64,000 nucleotides of DNA, taken from contig QCDG01000005.1 in assembly GCA_003280995.1 (NCBI GenBank), positions 1 to 64,000 of the forward strand, written 5' to 3'. A model generated the notes under the pieces. It saw only the letters and a list, made by a program, of their open reading frames with translations, searched no databases and was not told the DNA's origin. This DNA comes from Prochlorococcus sp. AG-355-A09 (GTDB lineage: Bacteria; Cyanobacteriota; Cyanobacteriia; PCC-6307; Cyanobiaceae). A program made the translations under genes and the position numbers. Below, in pieces: positions 55,799-64,000 of the stretch (positions are counted from its first letter, which is position 1; every line of letters begins with the position of its first letter).

Positions 55799-57046
55799 CT
55801 AAATAACCTCTAAGTTGGGAAGGGGGACGATAAATTTACCGCCATGATCTGCGAATTTTTGATTCTTTTTTATAATTGAATCAGCAAAATTCCAAGCAAG
55901 TATAAGTAAATAGTCAGGCTTAAAATCAATTATTGAGTCCGAGGAGAGTACTGGTATGTGCAAGCCAGGACTAAATAGTCCTTGTTTTAAAGGACTATCG
56001 TCAACTATAAAATCTAAAATATCTTTCTTCAGTCCAAATTCATACATTAGAGTTGTGGCTTTAGCTGGTGCGCCAAATCCAGCTATAGATTTTCCTTGAG
56101 ATTTTATTAAATCTAAAAAATTATTTAGTTCTTCTTTTCTCTGTTGAATATTTAGGGCAAAGTCTGAAAAAGTTGATTTTTTGTTTAGACCTATTGACTT
56201 TTCAAGTTCAACGCAATTTTTAACAGATTCACTAATATCTTTTTCCTCATTTTTATTTTTAACGGCACATCTTATTGATCCACCATGTGTATTGACTCTA
56301 GATACATCTATTAAAGTCATTCCATTATTCTTGAAAAATGAAATAAGTGGGATTACAGAGTGATATGAGAGATGTTCATGATAAATAGTATCAAAAAGAG
56401 TTTTTTGGTACACATCCAACAAATATGATACCTCGAAGATAAATATCCCATCTTTTGTCAACAAATTTGATATTGCCCTTGTCATTTCTTTTAAATTATC
56501 GGAATGAGCAAAAACATTATTTGCAGTAATGATCGAAGATTCCCCATGTTTTTGTTTGATTTTATTTGATGTTTCTAATGTGAAAAAGTCGTTAATCGTA
56601 TCTATTCCTTCCTGTTGTGCCTTTTCAGATATTTTTTTGGCAGGATCGACTCCTAGTACAGAAAATCCCATCTCTTTAAAAAATTTTAAGAAAGTGCCAT
56701 CATTGGATCCTATGTCTAGGATATAACTTTGATTTGAGGGACTATATTTATCTACGATGGATTTTGCGTATTCTGAAAAATGATTAATAAAAACTTTGGA
56801 GGTTCCAGAAACGTAAACATAGTTTTCAAAAAGTTCTTTAGGATCAACTACTTCAACAAGTTGCACATGACAACAAGATTCACAAAAGAAAACCTCAAGA
56901 GGGTATTTCTTCTGTTCTTTATTTAAATCCTCCTTATGGATAAATGCATTAGCTGGAGGAGTTGATTCTAATTTTAGAACCAATGATAATTCAGATGAAT
57001 TACAAAGCCTGCAAACAGGTTTTAATTTTATTTCTTTTTTAACCAT
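55799..57046 (-). CDS. Zinc-finger C-methyltransferase (NovU/TylCIII-like)
   Basis: A 415-residue sugar C-methyltransferase-like enzyme with three parts. The N-terminal zinc domain (about 8-62) has CRLCNSSELSLVLKL, FFCESCCHVQLVEVV and SGTSKVFINHFSEYA. The SAM domain (from about 98) has ILDIGSNDGTFLKFFKE and VLGVDPA. The C-terminal domain has IAGFGAPAKATTLMYEFGL. Members add a methyl to C3 or C5 of dTDP- or other nucleotide 4-keto sugars, so a branched or deoxy sugar is probable. It ends 1 base before the epimerase gene start. Confidence 0.85.
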   Translation of the reverse strand: MVKKEIKLKPVCRLCNSSELSLVLKLESTPPANAFIHKEDLNKEQKKYPLEVFFCESCCHVQLVEVVDPKELFENYVYVSGTSKVFINHFSEYAKSIVDKYSPSNQSYILDIGSNDGTFLKFFKEMGFSVLGVDPAKKISEKAQQEGIDTINDFFTLETSNKIKQKHGESSIITANNVFAHSDNLKEMTRAISNLLTKDGIFIFEVSYLLDVYQKTLFDTIYHEHLSYHSVIPLISFFKNNGMTLIDVSRVNTHGGSIRCAVKNKNEEKDISESVKNCVELEKSIGLNKKSTFSDFALNIQQRKEELNNFLDLIKSQGKSIAGFGAPAKATTLMYEFGLKKDILDFIVDDSPLKQGLFSPGLHIPVLSSDSIIDFKPDYLLILAWNFADSIIKKNQKFADHGGKFIVPLPNLEVI

Positions 57047-57506
57047 CCCCAGGTTTCCATGATATTGAGTCGCTTGGGTCGATTAAATTTACCCTAACAA
57101 CATCTTTTTCATAAGTCTCTTGATCCCTCGGATTTCTTGAAAGAGTTAAAAATAATGTATTCACATTAAATTTCATGCAATGTTCTACTAAAGGTGGGGT
57201 AAAAACCATATTGCCCTTTTTTACGATAAGTAAATCAGGTTTTTTGTCTGATTTTAGATCCTTATAGTAATATCTAATTTCGCCTGAGATTACATAACAG
57301 TAATGCCAGTCAGTTTTATGATAGTGATTAGCTCTTAGTGAACCTGCTTTAGATTCAATCATTACTGCACTTCGCATCATTAAATCAACTAAAGGTTGGA
57401 TCGAACCTCTAGCGTCAACAAAAGGTTTTTCAAGATTAACTAGCGGTGAAGAAGGCCACTGCTCCATTTCCTTCAAAGTTAACGGATTAATTTTAGAGGA
57501 GGACAT
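57039..57506 (-). CDS. Cupin-fold sugar-pathway protein
   Basis: A 155-residue single cupin. ANHYHKTDWHYCYVISGEIRYYY holds the metal-binding His and Glu of cupin motif 1, and MVFTPPLVEHCMKF is motif 2. It resembles WxcM/RmlC-type sugar isomerases and epimerases. It overlaps the methyltransferase gene by 8 bases, and the glycosyltransferase gene lies 13 bases upstream. Likely an isomerase acting on the same nucleotide sugar as the neighbours; the precise reaction is unknown. Confidence 0.75.
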   Translation of the reverse strand: MSSSKINPLTLKEMEQWPSSPLVNLEKPFVDARGSIQPLVDLMMRSAVMIESKAGSLRANHYHKTDWHYCYVISGEIRYYYKDLKSDKKPDLLIVKKGNMVFTPPLVEHCMKFNVNTLFLTLSRNPRDQETYEKDVVRVNLIDPSDSISWKPGDG

Positions 57507-57519
57507 AAATAAAAATTAG

Positions 57520-58215
57520 CTAGCGCAACAATCTTTTAGATACTATTGTTAATATTACAGCAAAAGCATGTCTAGCTCTAATCTTTTTCCCCTCTTCGTA
57601 AGTTCTGCCATAATAATTAACAGGAACCTCATAAAAAATATCACTTTTTGAGATAATCTGAGATAAAATTTCCGCTTGTTGTTCCCATCCAGTCTTTGAT
57701 AATTTATCTGGGTTCACTCTATTTCGTTTAAATAACAAATAACAACTATAAATGTCTGTAAATGTTGTGTTATTAAGAATATTAAAGAGAAGTGTTATAA
57801 ATTTGTTGCCTAATTTATGCCAGAAATAATAAACCCTCGTTAATTGGGATGCCACTAATCTACTACCAATAACCAAGTCAGCATTAAAACGCAAAACTGG
57901 TTCAAGTAATTTAGGGTAATCATGTGGATCATATTCAAGATCAGCATCTTGAAAAAGAATGTATTCTCCAGAAGCTTCTTTCAATCCCTTTTTAACAGCT
58001 GCTCCTTTACCGCTATTAAATTCTAATTTGACTAACTTATTATATAAAGAAGGATTAGATTCAAGAAGTTTCAATGTGTTGTCACTTGAACAATCATCAA
58101 TAACAATTATCTCTTTTTCTACACCAGAAATTTCGACTGAATTTACTTTTTTAAGAATTTCTAAAATTGTCTTTTCTTCGTTAAATGCAGGAACTATTAT
58201 CGAGAGCCTTAGCAT
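57520..58215 (-). CDS. GT2 family glycosyltransferase (dolichyl-P-mannose synthase-like)
   Basis: A 231-residue cytosolic glycosyltransferase: LSIIVPAFNEEKTILEILKK, IIVIDDCSSDNTL, FNSGKGAAVKKGLKEASGEYILFQDADLEYDP with its Asp pair, and VIGSRLV. This is a DPMS/DesVII-like GT2 that usually loads a sugar onto a polyprenyl phosphate. No membrane span follows. First gene of the minus-strand operon reaching down to GtrA, which fits supply of lipid-linked sugars to the membrane glycosyltransferases. Confidence 0.88.
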   Translation of the reverse strand: MLRLSIIVPAFNEEKTILEILKKVNSVEISGVEKEIIVIDDCSSDNTLKLLESNPSLYNKLVKLEFNSGKGAAVKKGLKEASGEYILFQDADLEYDPHDYPKLLEPVLRFNADLVIGSRLVASQLTRVYYFWHKLGNKFITLLFNILNNTTFTDIYSCYLLFKRNRVNPDKLSKTGWEQQAEILSQIISKSDIFYEVPVNYYGRTYEEGKKIRARHAFAVILTIVSKRLLR

Positions 58216-58539
58216 GAAAAATTAATACTATATAATAATAATACTTTAAATTAAGCTAGAAAAGATATTCAATAAATATTTTTTGTTGCTATTTTTTACA
58301 GGTATTTAATTTAATTTCAAATAATTTATTTATAATATTTCCAGTTGAATTATTAAAAATTTTTTCTTATAAATATTTATACAGTCTTAAAAAACTTTTT
58401 CCTAAAATTTTAAAAAATCTAACATTTATTTTAATCGATATAGTTTTTTACTATAACTGATTGATTTTATATAGAAGATAGTAAAAAGAACTAATTATTT
58501 ATTTAAAGAATTCTATTTATGATTAAATTTACTTTTTTC
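58216..58539. other. Intergenic gap, very A/T-rich
   Basis: A 324-base gap. The plus strand has an open stretch of about 70 codons without ATG, GTG or TTG (58259-58461, FIIFPVELLKIFSYK). It is probably a chance open frame on a T-rich strand, or else a decayed membrane gene. Promoter elements for the minus-strand operon should lie near 58216-58260. Confidence 0.3.
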
Positions 58540-60444
58540 TTATTTTAAGAAAGTTTGTATGGGTGTACATGGAGGTTCAATTCCCCAGCATTGATCACCA
58601 TTTAATGGTACAGAAATTGTGAGATGTTTTGATGATCCAGGCTTTTCAAAAGAAACCCATTTTTTAGTAATTATGTCGAATTTTTCATGATCGGGAATTT
58701 TTAAAACCGGTTCTTTAAAAATTGAAGAGGGGATGTTTTTTATAATTAAAGAATTGGAATAAGAAAAAATAGAATTTAAAATTACAAATAATAAAAGTGA
58801 TAAAAAAGTCATTTTTAAGAAATTTATTTTTATTTTTTTTATGATAATTATCCTATTAATTAGAATAAGCATTAAAAAAACTATATAGTGAGGAGTCCAA
58901 GGATAATAGTTAACTAAAGGTATCAGGGTAAAAAAACAAATCAGCATAACAAGTGTTGATGAAAATAATAGATTATTTATATTGAATTTAAATTGCTGAT
59001 TTCTATGATATTTTCTAATAAAACTTGCCATTGTTAAAGAGGATATACAAGGTATTAACCATAGAAGAATATTTATGAATCCATTTCTAGAACTTAAATA
59101 GATAAGAAACCAAGACTTGGAACTTTCAGTGGTATTTTGAAAACGATGCCAATTGACAATTCCGGAGCTTAGACGTTTTACAAAATCTGGATCAATAGAA
59201 TAACTGTGTAAAGGACCTAATACGTCTGATGGGTAAAGTGCATAACCGGTGATAACATAATTAGTTAATATGAAAACTAATAAAGTAATAATTATGATAA
59301 ATATAGATAACTTATAATTAATATATGATTTTATATCGTTTAAGTCATTTGTGAATGCTATAAGTTTTTTATTATTTGATTTAAATATATTTTTAAGGCC
59401 ATATTTTTTATAATCTAGAATTAAAAAACTTAAGTATTTAAAAAATAATAAAAAAATAAAAAATAACGTGATTGTAATTCCAGTTAATTTTATTATTGGG
59501 CTAAAAAATGCCAACCAGAAAATAGGTACAAAATATTTGTAATTGTAATTTTTAAAGAAAGATAATAGTGTTAGATGAAAACCTACTGAAGCACATATAA
59601 ATAATGGTAAATCTAATGAGTATGATGCTAAAGATTTAAAAATTCCACCAGTAAATAAAATTATTGATAGACAAAAATAAAGTGCACTAATTGAATTAAT
59701 ATTTTCAATAAATATTATTTTATTATCAATCATCTTGCTAAAAAAACTAATCCTAAAATCTTTTATATAAGGTATAAAATAAGATATGTATATTGCTAAA
59801 AACCCTATATTTAAAGAAGGCGATAAATAATTAGTATTTTTATAAAGCATCTGAAATGGGACTTGTCCAAAGAAGGAGATTCCATAATGTCCATATCTAA
59901 AGTGTAAGTTTCCCAATCCTGGTTCTATGGCAAATCGACTTATATGATTTATAAATGGTAAATGGTAAAGGCCAGTATCATAATGAACACCACTCAGAAT
60001 TGACTTTGGTGCAAATATTAAATATATTAATGAACTAATAAAAAGACTTATAAATAGATTTTGAGTATATTTAAAAATTAATTTATTTTTTTTATTCTTA
60101 AATATTTGATTAATTTTTACAAAATCATTTAAACCAATTAAAGAAATAAAAATTACAATTATTTTTAATGAATTAGTTGAAAAATTCACATAATGGTTAA
60201 TGTCACTAATTTTACCGCTAAGCAAAAATATTAAAGATGGGATTAGTAGGATTAAATTTGAAAGTATACAAAATAAAAATAATCCCAATAATATAGCTAT
60301 TGTAAAATTGCTTAAGTCTTCTTTATTTCTACTATTAAAGGGTAATATTTTAAATTTTAAAAAACTTAAAATCGATATTTTATTTATGCCAAGTACAAAT
60401 AAATTGAGTAAAAATAATATCAAAAAGTTATTTGTTATGAACAT
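58540..60444 (-). CDS. LIC_10190-like multi-span membrane protein
   Basis: A 634-residue protein with about 12-14 membrane spans. The first large outer loop contains SGVHYDTGLYHLPFINHISRF, then GLGNLHFRYGHYGISFFG; YD.GLYHLP...GL.NLH.R.G is what I recall of LIC_10190-type proteins. Members occur in polysaccharide clusters and look like GT-C glycosyltransferases or polymerases. A small soluble C-terminus carries several cysteines and ends near PPCTPIQTFLK. Function inferred from topology and place. Confidence 0.65.
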   Translation of the reverse strand: MFITNNFLILFLLNLFVLGINKISILSFLKFKILPFNSRNKEDLSNFTIAILLGLFLFCILSNLILLIPSLIFLLSGKISDINHYVNFSTNSLKIIVIFISLIGLNDFVKINQIFKNKKNKLIFKYTQNLFISLFISSLIYLIFAPKSILSGVHYDTGLYHLPFINHISRFAIEPGLGNLHFRYGHYGISFFGQVPFQMLYKNTNYLSPSLNIGFLAIYISYFIPYIKDFRISFFSKMIDNKIIFIENINSISALYFCLSIILFTGGIFKSLASYSLDLPLFICASVGFHLTLLSFFKNYNYKYFVPIFWLAFFSPIIKLTGITITLFFIFLLFFKYLSFLILDYKKYGLKNIFKSNNKKLIAFTNDLNDIKSYINYKLSIFIIIITLLVFILTNYVITGYALYPSDVLGPLHSYSIDPDFVKRLSSGIVNWHRFQNTTESSKSWFLIYLSSRNGFINILLWLIPCISSLTMASFIRKYHRNQQFKFNINNLLFSSTLVMLICFFTLIPLVNYYPWTPHYIVFLMLILINRIIIIKKIKINFLKMTFLSLLLFVILNSIFSYSNSLIIKNIPSSIFKEPVLKIPDHEKFDIITKKWVSFEKPGSSKHLTISVPLNGDQCWGIEPPCTPIQTFLK

Positions 60445-60580
60445 AGCGAAATTTTTCTTGTCATAAATTTAGCATATATTTTTCAACAATATTTTTTTGC
60501 TCAAAGGGTATATAAATAACCTAAATTAAAGTAAGCTTGCTTTAGATAATCTAAATTGTTTTTCTTCTAGAATATTATTT

Positions 60581-61603
60581 TTAATTTAAACCATAAAACT
60601 TTTTATACCATTTTACAAACTTACCAATACCTACTTTTATTGACGTGTTAGGTTTGTAGCCTATATATGAATTCAAAGCTAAACAATTAGATTCTGTAGC
60701 AGGTACATCCCCCACGTGCAAAGGTAAGTATTTTTTTATTGCTTTAATTCCAAGCTCATCTTCTATTGCCGCAACATAATCAAGAAGTTGATTCGGTTCA
60801 GAATTTCCAATATTGAATATCTGATAAGGACACCAACTCGTAGATGGATTAGGTATTTGTGTATTAAATTTATGATCAGGCATTGGTGTTTTTTCTATAA
60901 TTTTTATCATAGAAAAAACTATGTCATCAATATAAGTAAAATCCCTTATCATTTCCCCATTATTGAAAATTTCGATTGGTTTTCCTTCTATAATTGCTTT
61001 TGTAAATAAAAACAAAGCCATATCTGGCCGTCCCCATGGACCATAAACTGTAAAAAATCTCAGGCCAGTAGTTGGTAATCCGTAAATATGACTATAGGTA
61101 TGTGCAATTAATTCATTAGATTTTTTCGTAGCTGCATATAAACTGATTGGATGATCTACCGAATGACTCTCAGAAAAAGGCATATTCGTATTCCCTCCAT
61201 AAACTGAACTACTACTGGCATATAAAAAATGTTCTACAGAATATTTTCTGCAAATATCTATAACATTAAAAAAACCATTTAAATTTGTTTCGATATATGC
61301 ATCAGGATTTTTTAGTGAATATCTAACACCTGCTTGTGCAGCAAGATGGATTACTTTGTTGGGTCTATATTTCTCGAAAATTAGCTCGATTGAATTTTTT
61401 ATTTTTATATCTTCAAAAATAATATTAAATATTGTTCCTTTATTTTTTGAAATACTCTTTAATTCTTCTACTCTTGCTTTTTTTAAAGATGGATCATAAT
61501 AATCATTCATATTATCTATGCCAATAACATTTATTCCTTTTAATAAAAGTTCCCTACAAAAATTAAATCCTATAAATCCAGCTGCTCCTGTAACTAGATA
61601 CAT
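60581..61603 (-). CDS. UDP-glucuronate 4-epimerase
   Basis: A 340-residue SDR. The cofactor loop is YLVTGAAGFIGFNFCRELL, then VIGIDNMNDYYDPSLKKAR. Catalytic SSSSVYGGNTNMPFSE and YAATKKSNEL are present. GLRFFTVYGPWGRPDMALF and MIRDFTYIDDIV mark the CapI/GAE subgroup, which interconverts UDP-GlcA and UDP-GalA. The upstream substrate is provided by Ugd. Single gene on the minus strand between the two large membrane protein genes. Confidence 0.9.
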   Translation of the reverse strand: MYLVTGAAGFIGFNFCRELLLKGINVIGIDNMNDYYDPSLKKARVEELKSISKNKGTIFNIIFEDIKIKNSIELIFEKYRPNKVIHLAAQAGVRYSLKNPDAYIETNLNGFFNVIDICRKYSVEHFLYASSSSVYGGNTNMPFSESHSVDHPISLYAATKKSNELIAHTYSHIYGLPTTGLRFFTVYGPWGRPDMALFLFTKAIIEGKPIEIFNNGEMIRDFTYIDDIVFSMIKIIEKTPMPDHKFNTQIPNPSTSWCPYQIFNIGNSEPNQLLDYVAAIEDELGIKAIKKYLPLHVGDVPATESNCLALNSYIGYKPNTSIKVGIGKFVKWYKKFYGLN

Positions 61604-61853
61604 CTTTAATATCTTTAGTTTATTTTCTTAATTATACAAAAGCTAGATATTTTAATTCAGAAAAAAAAATATTTTAATATAAATCTTTCTTGAAATTAAA
61701 TATAAAGGAGATTTGGATAACTTAAGGTAATTCTTGTTTACAATAATTATTTTCAGAAAAAATATTTATTTTAAAATAGTTATAATTACCTTAGATATAG
61801 CTATTTAATAAAATAATTTCAGAAAATCAATTTGGGGCATCCTAATAAAAAAA

Positions 61854-63860
61854 ATGAATCATTTTTCGACTAGATACAAACCTGAAATTGACGGTCTAAG
61901 AGGGTTCGCTGTTATTGCTGTAATAATAAATCATTTTAATAATAATTTACTTTCAAGTGGTTATTTAGGAGTAGATATCTTTTTTGTGATTTCGGGTTAT
62001 GTAATTACATCTTCAATCTCTGCCAGAAGCAATAAGAACTTTTTAAACTTTATTTCAAGTTTTTTCATAAGAAGAATAAAAAGATTACTACCTGCTCTTA
62101 TTTTTTTTATTTTAATAATGTCTATTTGCATTTGCTTATTTAATCCAGAACCTCGTTTTTCTCTTAGAACAGGAATTTCTTCTTTATTTGGATTATCAAA
62201 TTTATATCTAATAAAACAGTCAACAGACTATTTTGGTGAGTTAAGTAAGCTGAATATCTTTACTCATACTTGGTCACTAGGGGTAGAAGAACAATTCTAT
62301 TTCTTATTTCCTTTTTTAGCATGGCTTTCAGGATTCGCAGAGAAAAAAGAAAAAGGTTTAAAAAATCTTTTATTTATTACTTTATTTTTAACTATAACTT
62401 CATTGATTTTGTATTTTTATTATTCAGTTTCTAATCAATCTATTGCTTATTTCTCAATGCCTACAAGATTTTGGGAAATATCAATTGGAGTCATACTATA
62501 TTTATTAATTGAAAAAAATAATTTCTTAATAAAAAAACTAGAAAGTATTTCGCCTTTTTTTATCTTTGTTGCAATTATATTAATCATGTTTTTACCAAGT
62601 AATTATTCTTCATTCTCAACTATTTCAATTGTTACTTTAGTTTCGATATTAATTATTTGCTTAAAAAAAGGAACAATTCTATATGAATTATTAACAAAAA
62701 AAAATCTTGTATTTGTGGGTTTAATCTCTTACTCTCTTTATCTATGGCATTGGGGGATTTTAGTTTTAAGCAGATGGACAATAGGAATTCATTGGTGGTC
62801 AATTCCTTTTCAAATTACTTTAATTTTTATCTTAGCCTATTTATCTTTTAAATATATTGAAAATCCATTAAGAAAAATCAATTTTTCTAATTCTAATTTT
62901 ACAAGTATAGTTATTGTTTTTTCTGCTTTATCATCCTCATCATTTTCAATAATAGGATTAGAGAAATTTTTTAGTACTAAATTTTATCTTGGAGATAAGC
63001 AAGTTTTAGAAGCAGTAAAGAAAGGTAATAGTTTATCAGCAGCTTCTAATATTTATGAAAATAAAACTTTTGGTGGAGGAAAATGTTATCTTATGCGAAA
63101 TAAAGATGTTGGCAAATTGATTGATTTTGATCAATGTATATTGGGGGATTTTGAAAAAGCAGATAGTCGATTATTAATAATTGGAAATTCTTTTTCTTCA
63201 TCTTTCATTAATTCCTTTAAAGAAGTATTAAAAGATAATAATTCCGTTTTATTAACATCTTCTTGGGGGTCATCGCCAGTTCCTAATATTCCTAATAATT
63301 CAGATTGGGATCTTGCTAATAAATATTATTGGAATAAATTAATCCCTGAACTTTTAAAAAAGTTAAAAAAAGGTGATGTAGTGTTCATAATGAGCGCACT
63401 TACAGAATTTATTTCAGGAGAAAAAGATTTAGTCTTATTAGAGGAAGGTATAAGAGATTTCTCTAATAAACTTTCGCAAAATTCTATAAAGCTATTATTT
63501 CTTGAAAGCATACCTTTTAATTTTAGGGATAAAAAAGATAATAAATGTGATCCAATTAATTCAACAAAAACTTGGTATAATTTTTTGAATGCTTGTGATC
63601 CCATATACCAAAGTAAAAAAGATTTTTTAAAGGAAAGGTATGATTTGCATAATATGTTAAATAAATTAGAGAATGAGAATCTTTTAGTTACTGTTGATTT
63701 ATTAGATATCTTTTGTCCAGAAAAAATTTGTACTTTTAGAAATAAAGATGGAACTTTTTTATATAGAGATATAATTCATCCTTCTTCGAAAGCTGCAGAA
63801 TTATCTTCAAAAAAAATTAAGCAAAGCTTTGATAAATTAATTAAATCCAGTATAGACTAA
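61854..63860 (+). CDS. OafA-like acyltransferase 3 with SGNH domain
   Basis: A 668-residue two-part protein. The N-terminal acyltransferase-3 membrane domain (about 1-375, ten spans) has RYKPEIDGLRGFAVIAVI, LGVDIFFVISGYV, FTHTWSLGVEEQFYFLFPF and SYSLYLWHWGILVLSRW. The C-terminal soluble domain (about 400-668) is SGNH-like: LLIIGNSFSSSF for the serine block and YRDIIHPSSKAA for the Asp/His block. It likely O-acetylates a surface polysaccharide in the periplasm. Start ATG 61854. Confidence 0.9.
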   Translation: MNHFSTRYKPEIDGLRGFAVIAVIINHFNNNLLSSGYLGVDIFFVISGYVITSSISARSNKNFLNFISSFFIRRIKRLLPALIFFILIMSICICLFNPEPRFSLRTGISSLFGLSNLYLIKQSTDYFGELSKLNIFTHTWSLGVEEQFYFLFPFLAWLSGFAEKKEKGLKNLLFITLFLTITSLILYFYYSVSNQSIAYFSMPTRFWEISIGVILYLLIEKNNFLIKKLESISPFFIFVAIILIMFLPSNYSSFSTISIVTLVSILIICLKKGTILYELLTKKNLVFVGLISYSLYLWHWGILVLSRWTIGIHWWSIPFQITLIFILAYLSFKYIENPLRKINFSNSNFTSIVIVFSALSSSSFSIIGLEKFFSTKFYLGDKQVLEAVKKGNSLSAASNIYENKTFGGGKCYLMRNKDVGKLIDFDQCILGDFEKADSRLLIIGNSFSSSFINSFKEVLKDNNSVLLTSSWGSSPVPNIPNNSDWDLANKYYWNKLIPELLKKLKKGDVVFIMSALTEFISGEKDLVLLEEGIRDFSNKLSQNSIKLLFLESIPFNFRDKKDNKCDPINSTKTWYNFLNACDPIYQSKKDFLKERYDLHNMLNKLENENLLVTVDLLDIFCPEKICTFRNKDGTFLYRDIIHPSSKAAELSSKKIKQSFDKLIKSSID

Positions 63861-63966
63861 GTTATTCAAATAAAAATAAAAGACAAATCTTTAAAATATA
63901 TAATTTTTTATGCTCAAAAATTTTAAAAATTCTTATTAACATCTTTAATGCAATAATTTGAAAAAA

Positions 63967-64000
63967 ATGAAAAGAATTCAAAAAGTTATTTTCTATATTT
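63967..64000 (+). CDS. Start of a gene running off the right edge (partial)
   Basis: Only the first 11 codons (MKRIQKVIFYI) fall inside the window, after a purine-rich tract. The basic, hydrophobic start would fit a signal or membrane segment, but nothing further can be said. Confidence 0.3.
   Translation, partial: MKRIQKVIFYI

Noticed and set aside
58259-58461. Open plus-strand frame of about 70 codons
   Set aside because: No ATG, GTG or TTG, and the T-rich strand naturally lacks stops; not listed as a gene.

Overview
The window is AT-rich, densely packed cyanobacterial DNA. The gene set (nickel superoxide dismutase with its maturation peptidase, an ARC6/Ftn2 division protein, cyanobacterial thiE with an N-terminal extension, a group 2 sigma factor, DUF3611 and DUF3122 proteins), the strong A/T bias and the short intergenic gaps point to a high-light-adapted Prochlorococcus. 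That is my inference from the translated proteins and base composition; no search was run.

Region 1 (about 1-34.2 kb) is ordinary core genome. It opens with the 3' end of trpC and a nickel block: a His-rich NicO-like transporter facing sodX and sodN. After these come an FKBP isomerase, lnt, mnmA, nnrD/E, a sigma factor, pdhA, ftn2/arc6, ffh-rpsP-phoH, a Bax-inhibitor-like membrane protein, era-trmD, ispF, a TIGR03792-type protein and larB/cpmA. Further on are ribF-thiE-thiS, surE, pheS, nadK, cobL, ribD, ftsH, argF and lexA. lexA has two LexA-box-like sites immediately upstream.

Region 2 (about 33.2-37.6 kb) is a transition zone. It holds two secreted proteins of unknown function (a probable outer-membrane barrel and a Gly/Ser-tailed protein), a decayed phytanoyl-CoA-dioxygenase-like gene with an in-frame TAA, and an intact tRNA-Ala(GGC). 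About 1.2 kb downstream lies a degenerate copy of that tRNA whose 3' 47 bases match at 46 positions. Between the two sit one methyltransferase-like gene and a duplicated TGCGAGC-repeat motif. This is the expected footprint of integration at a tRNA gene, and it marks the left edge of a genomic island.

Region 3 (about 36-64 kb) is a cell-surface polysaccharide island. It has WavE-like and GT2/GT4 glycosyltransferases, large membrane proteins (GT39-like and LIC_10190-like), sugar methyltransferases, Gfo/Idh/MocA oxidoreductases, an FAD amine/hydroxyacid-type oxidase and a sulfotransferase. It also has an unusual nucleotidyltransferase-HAD-kinase three-domain protein, GtrA, and an OafA-type acyltransferase with an SGNH domain. 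Ugd (UDP-Glc to UDP-GlcA), a Uxs-like decarboxylase and a UDP-GlcA 4-epimerase would together supply UDP-GlcA, UDP-Xyl and UDP-GalA. A full-length paralogue of the tRNA-flanked methyltransferase-like gene, inactivated by two nonsense transitions, lies 10 kb inside the island.

Points most worth a second look: the tRNA-Ala duplication with its repeat pair, the three-domain activation enzyme, the intact/dead paralogue pair, and sodX, which lacks any ATG/GTG/TTG start upstream of its catalytic serine. I saw no CRISPR array, insertion sequence, integrase gene or rRNA in the window.
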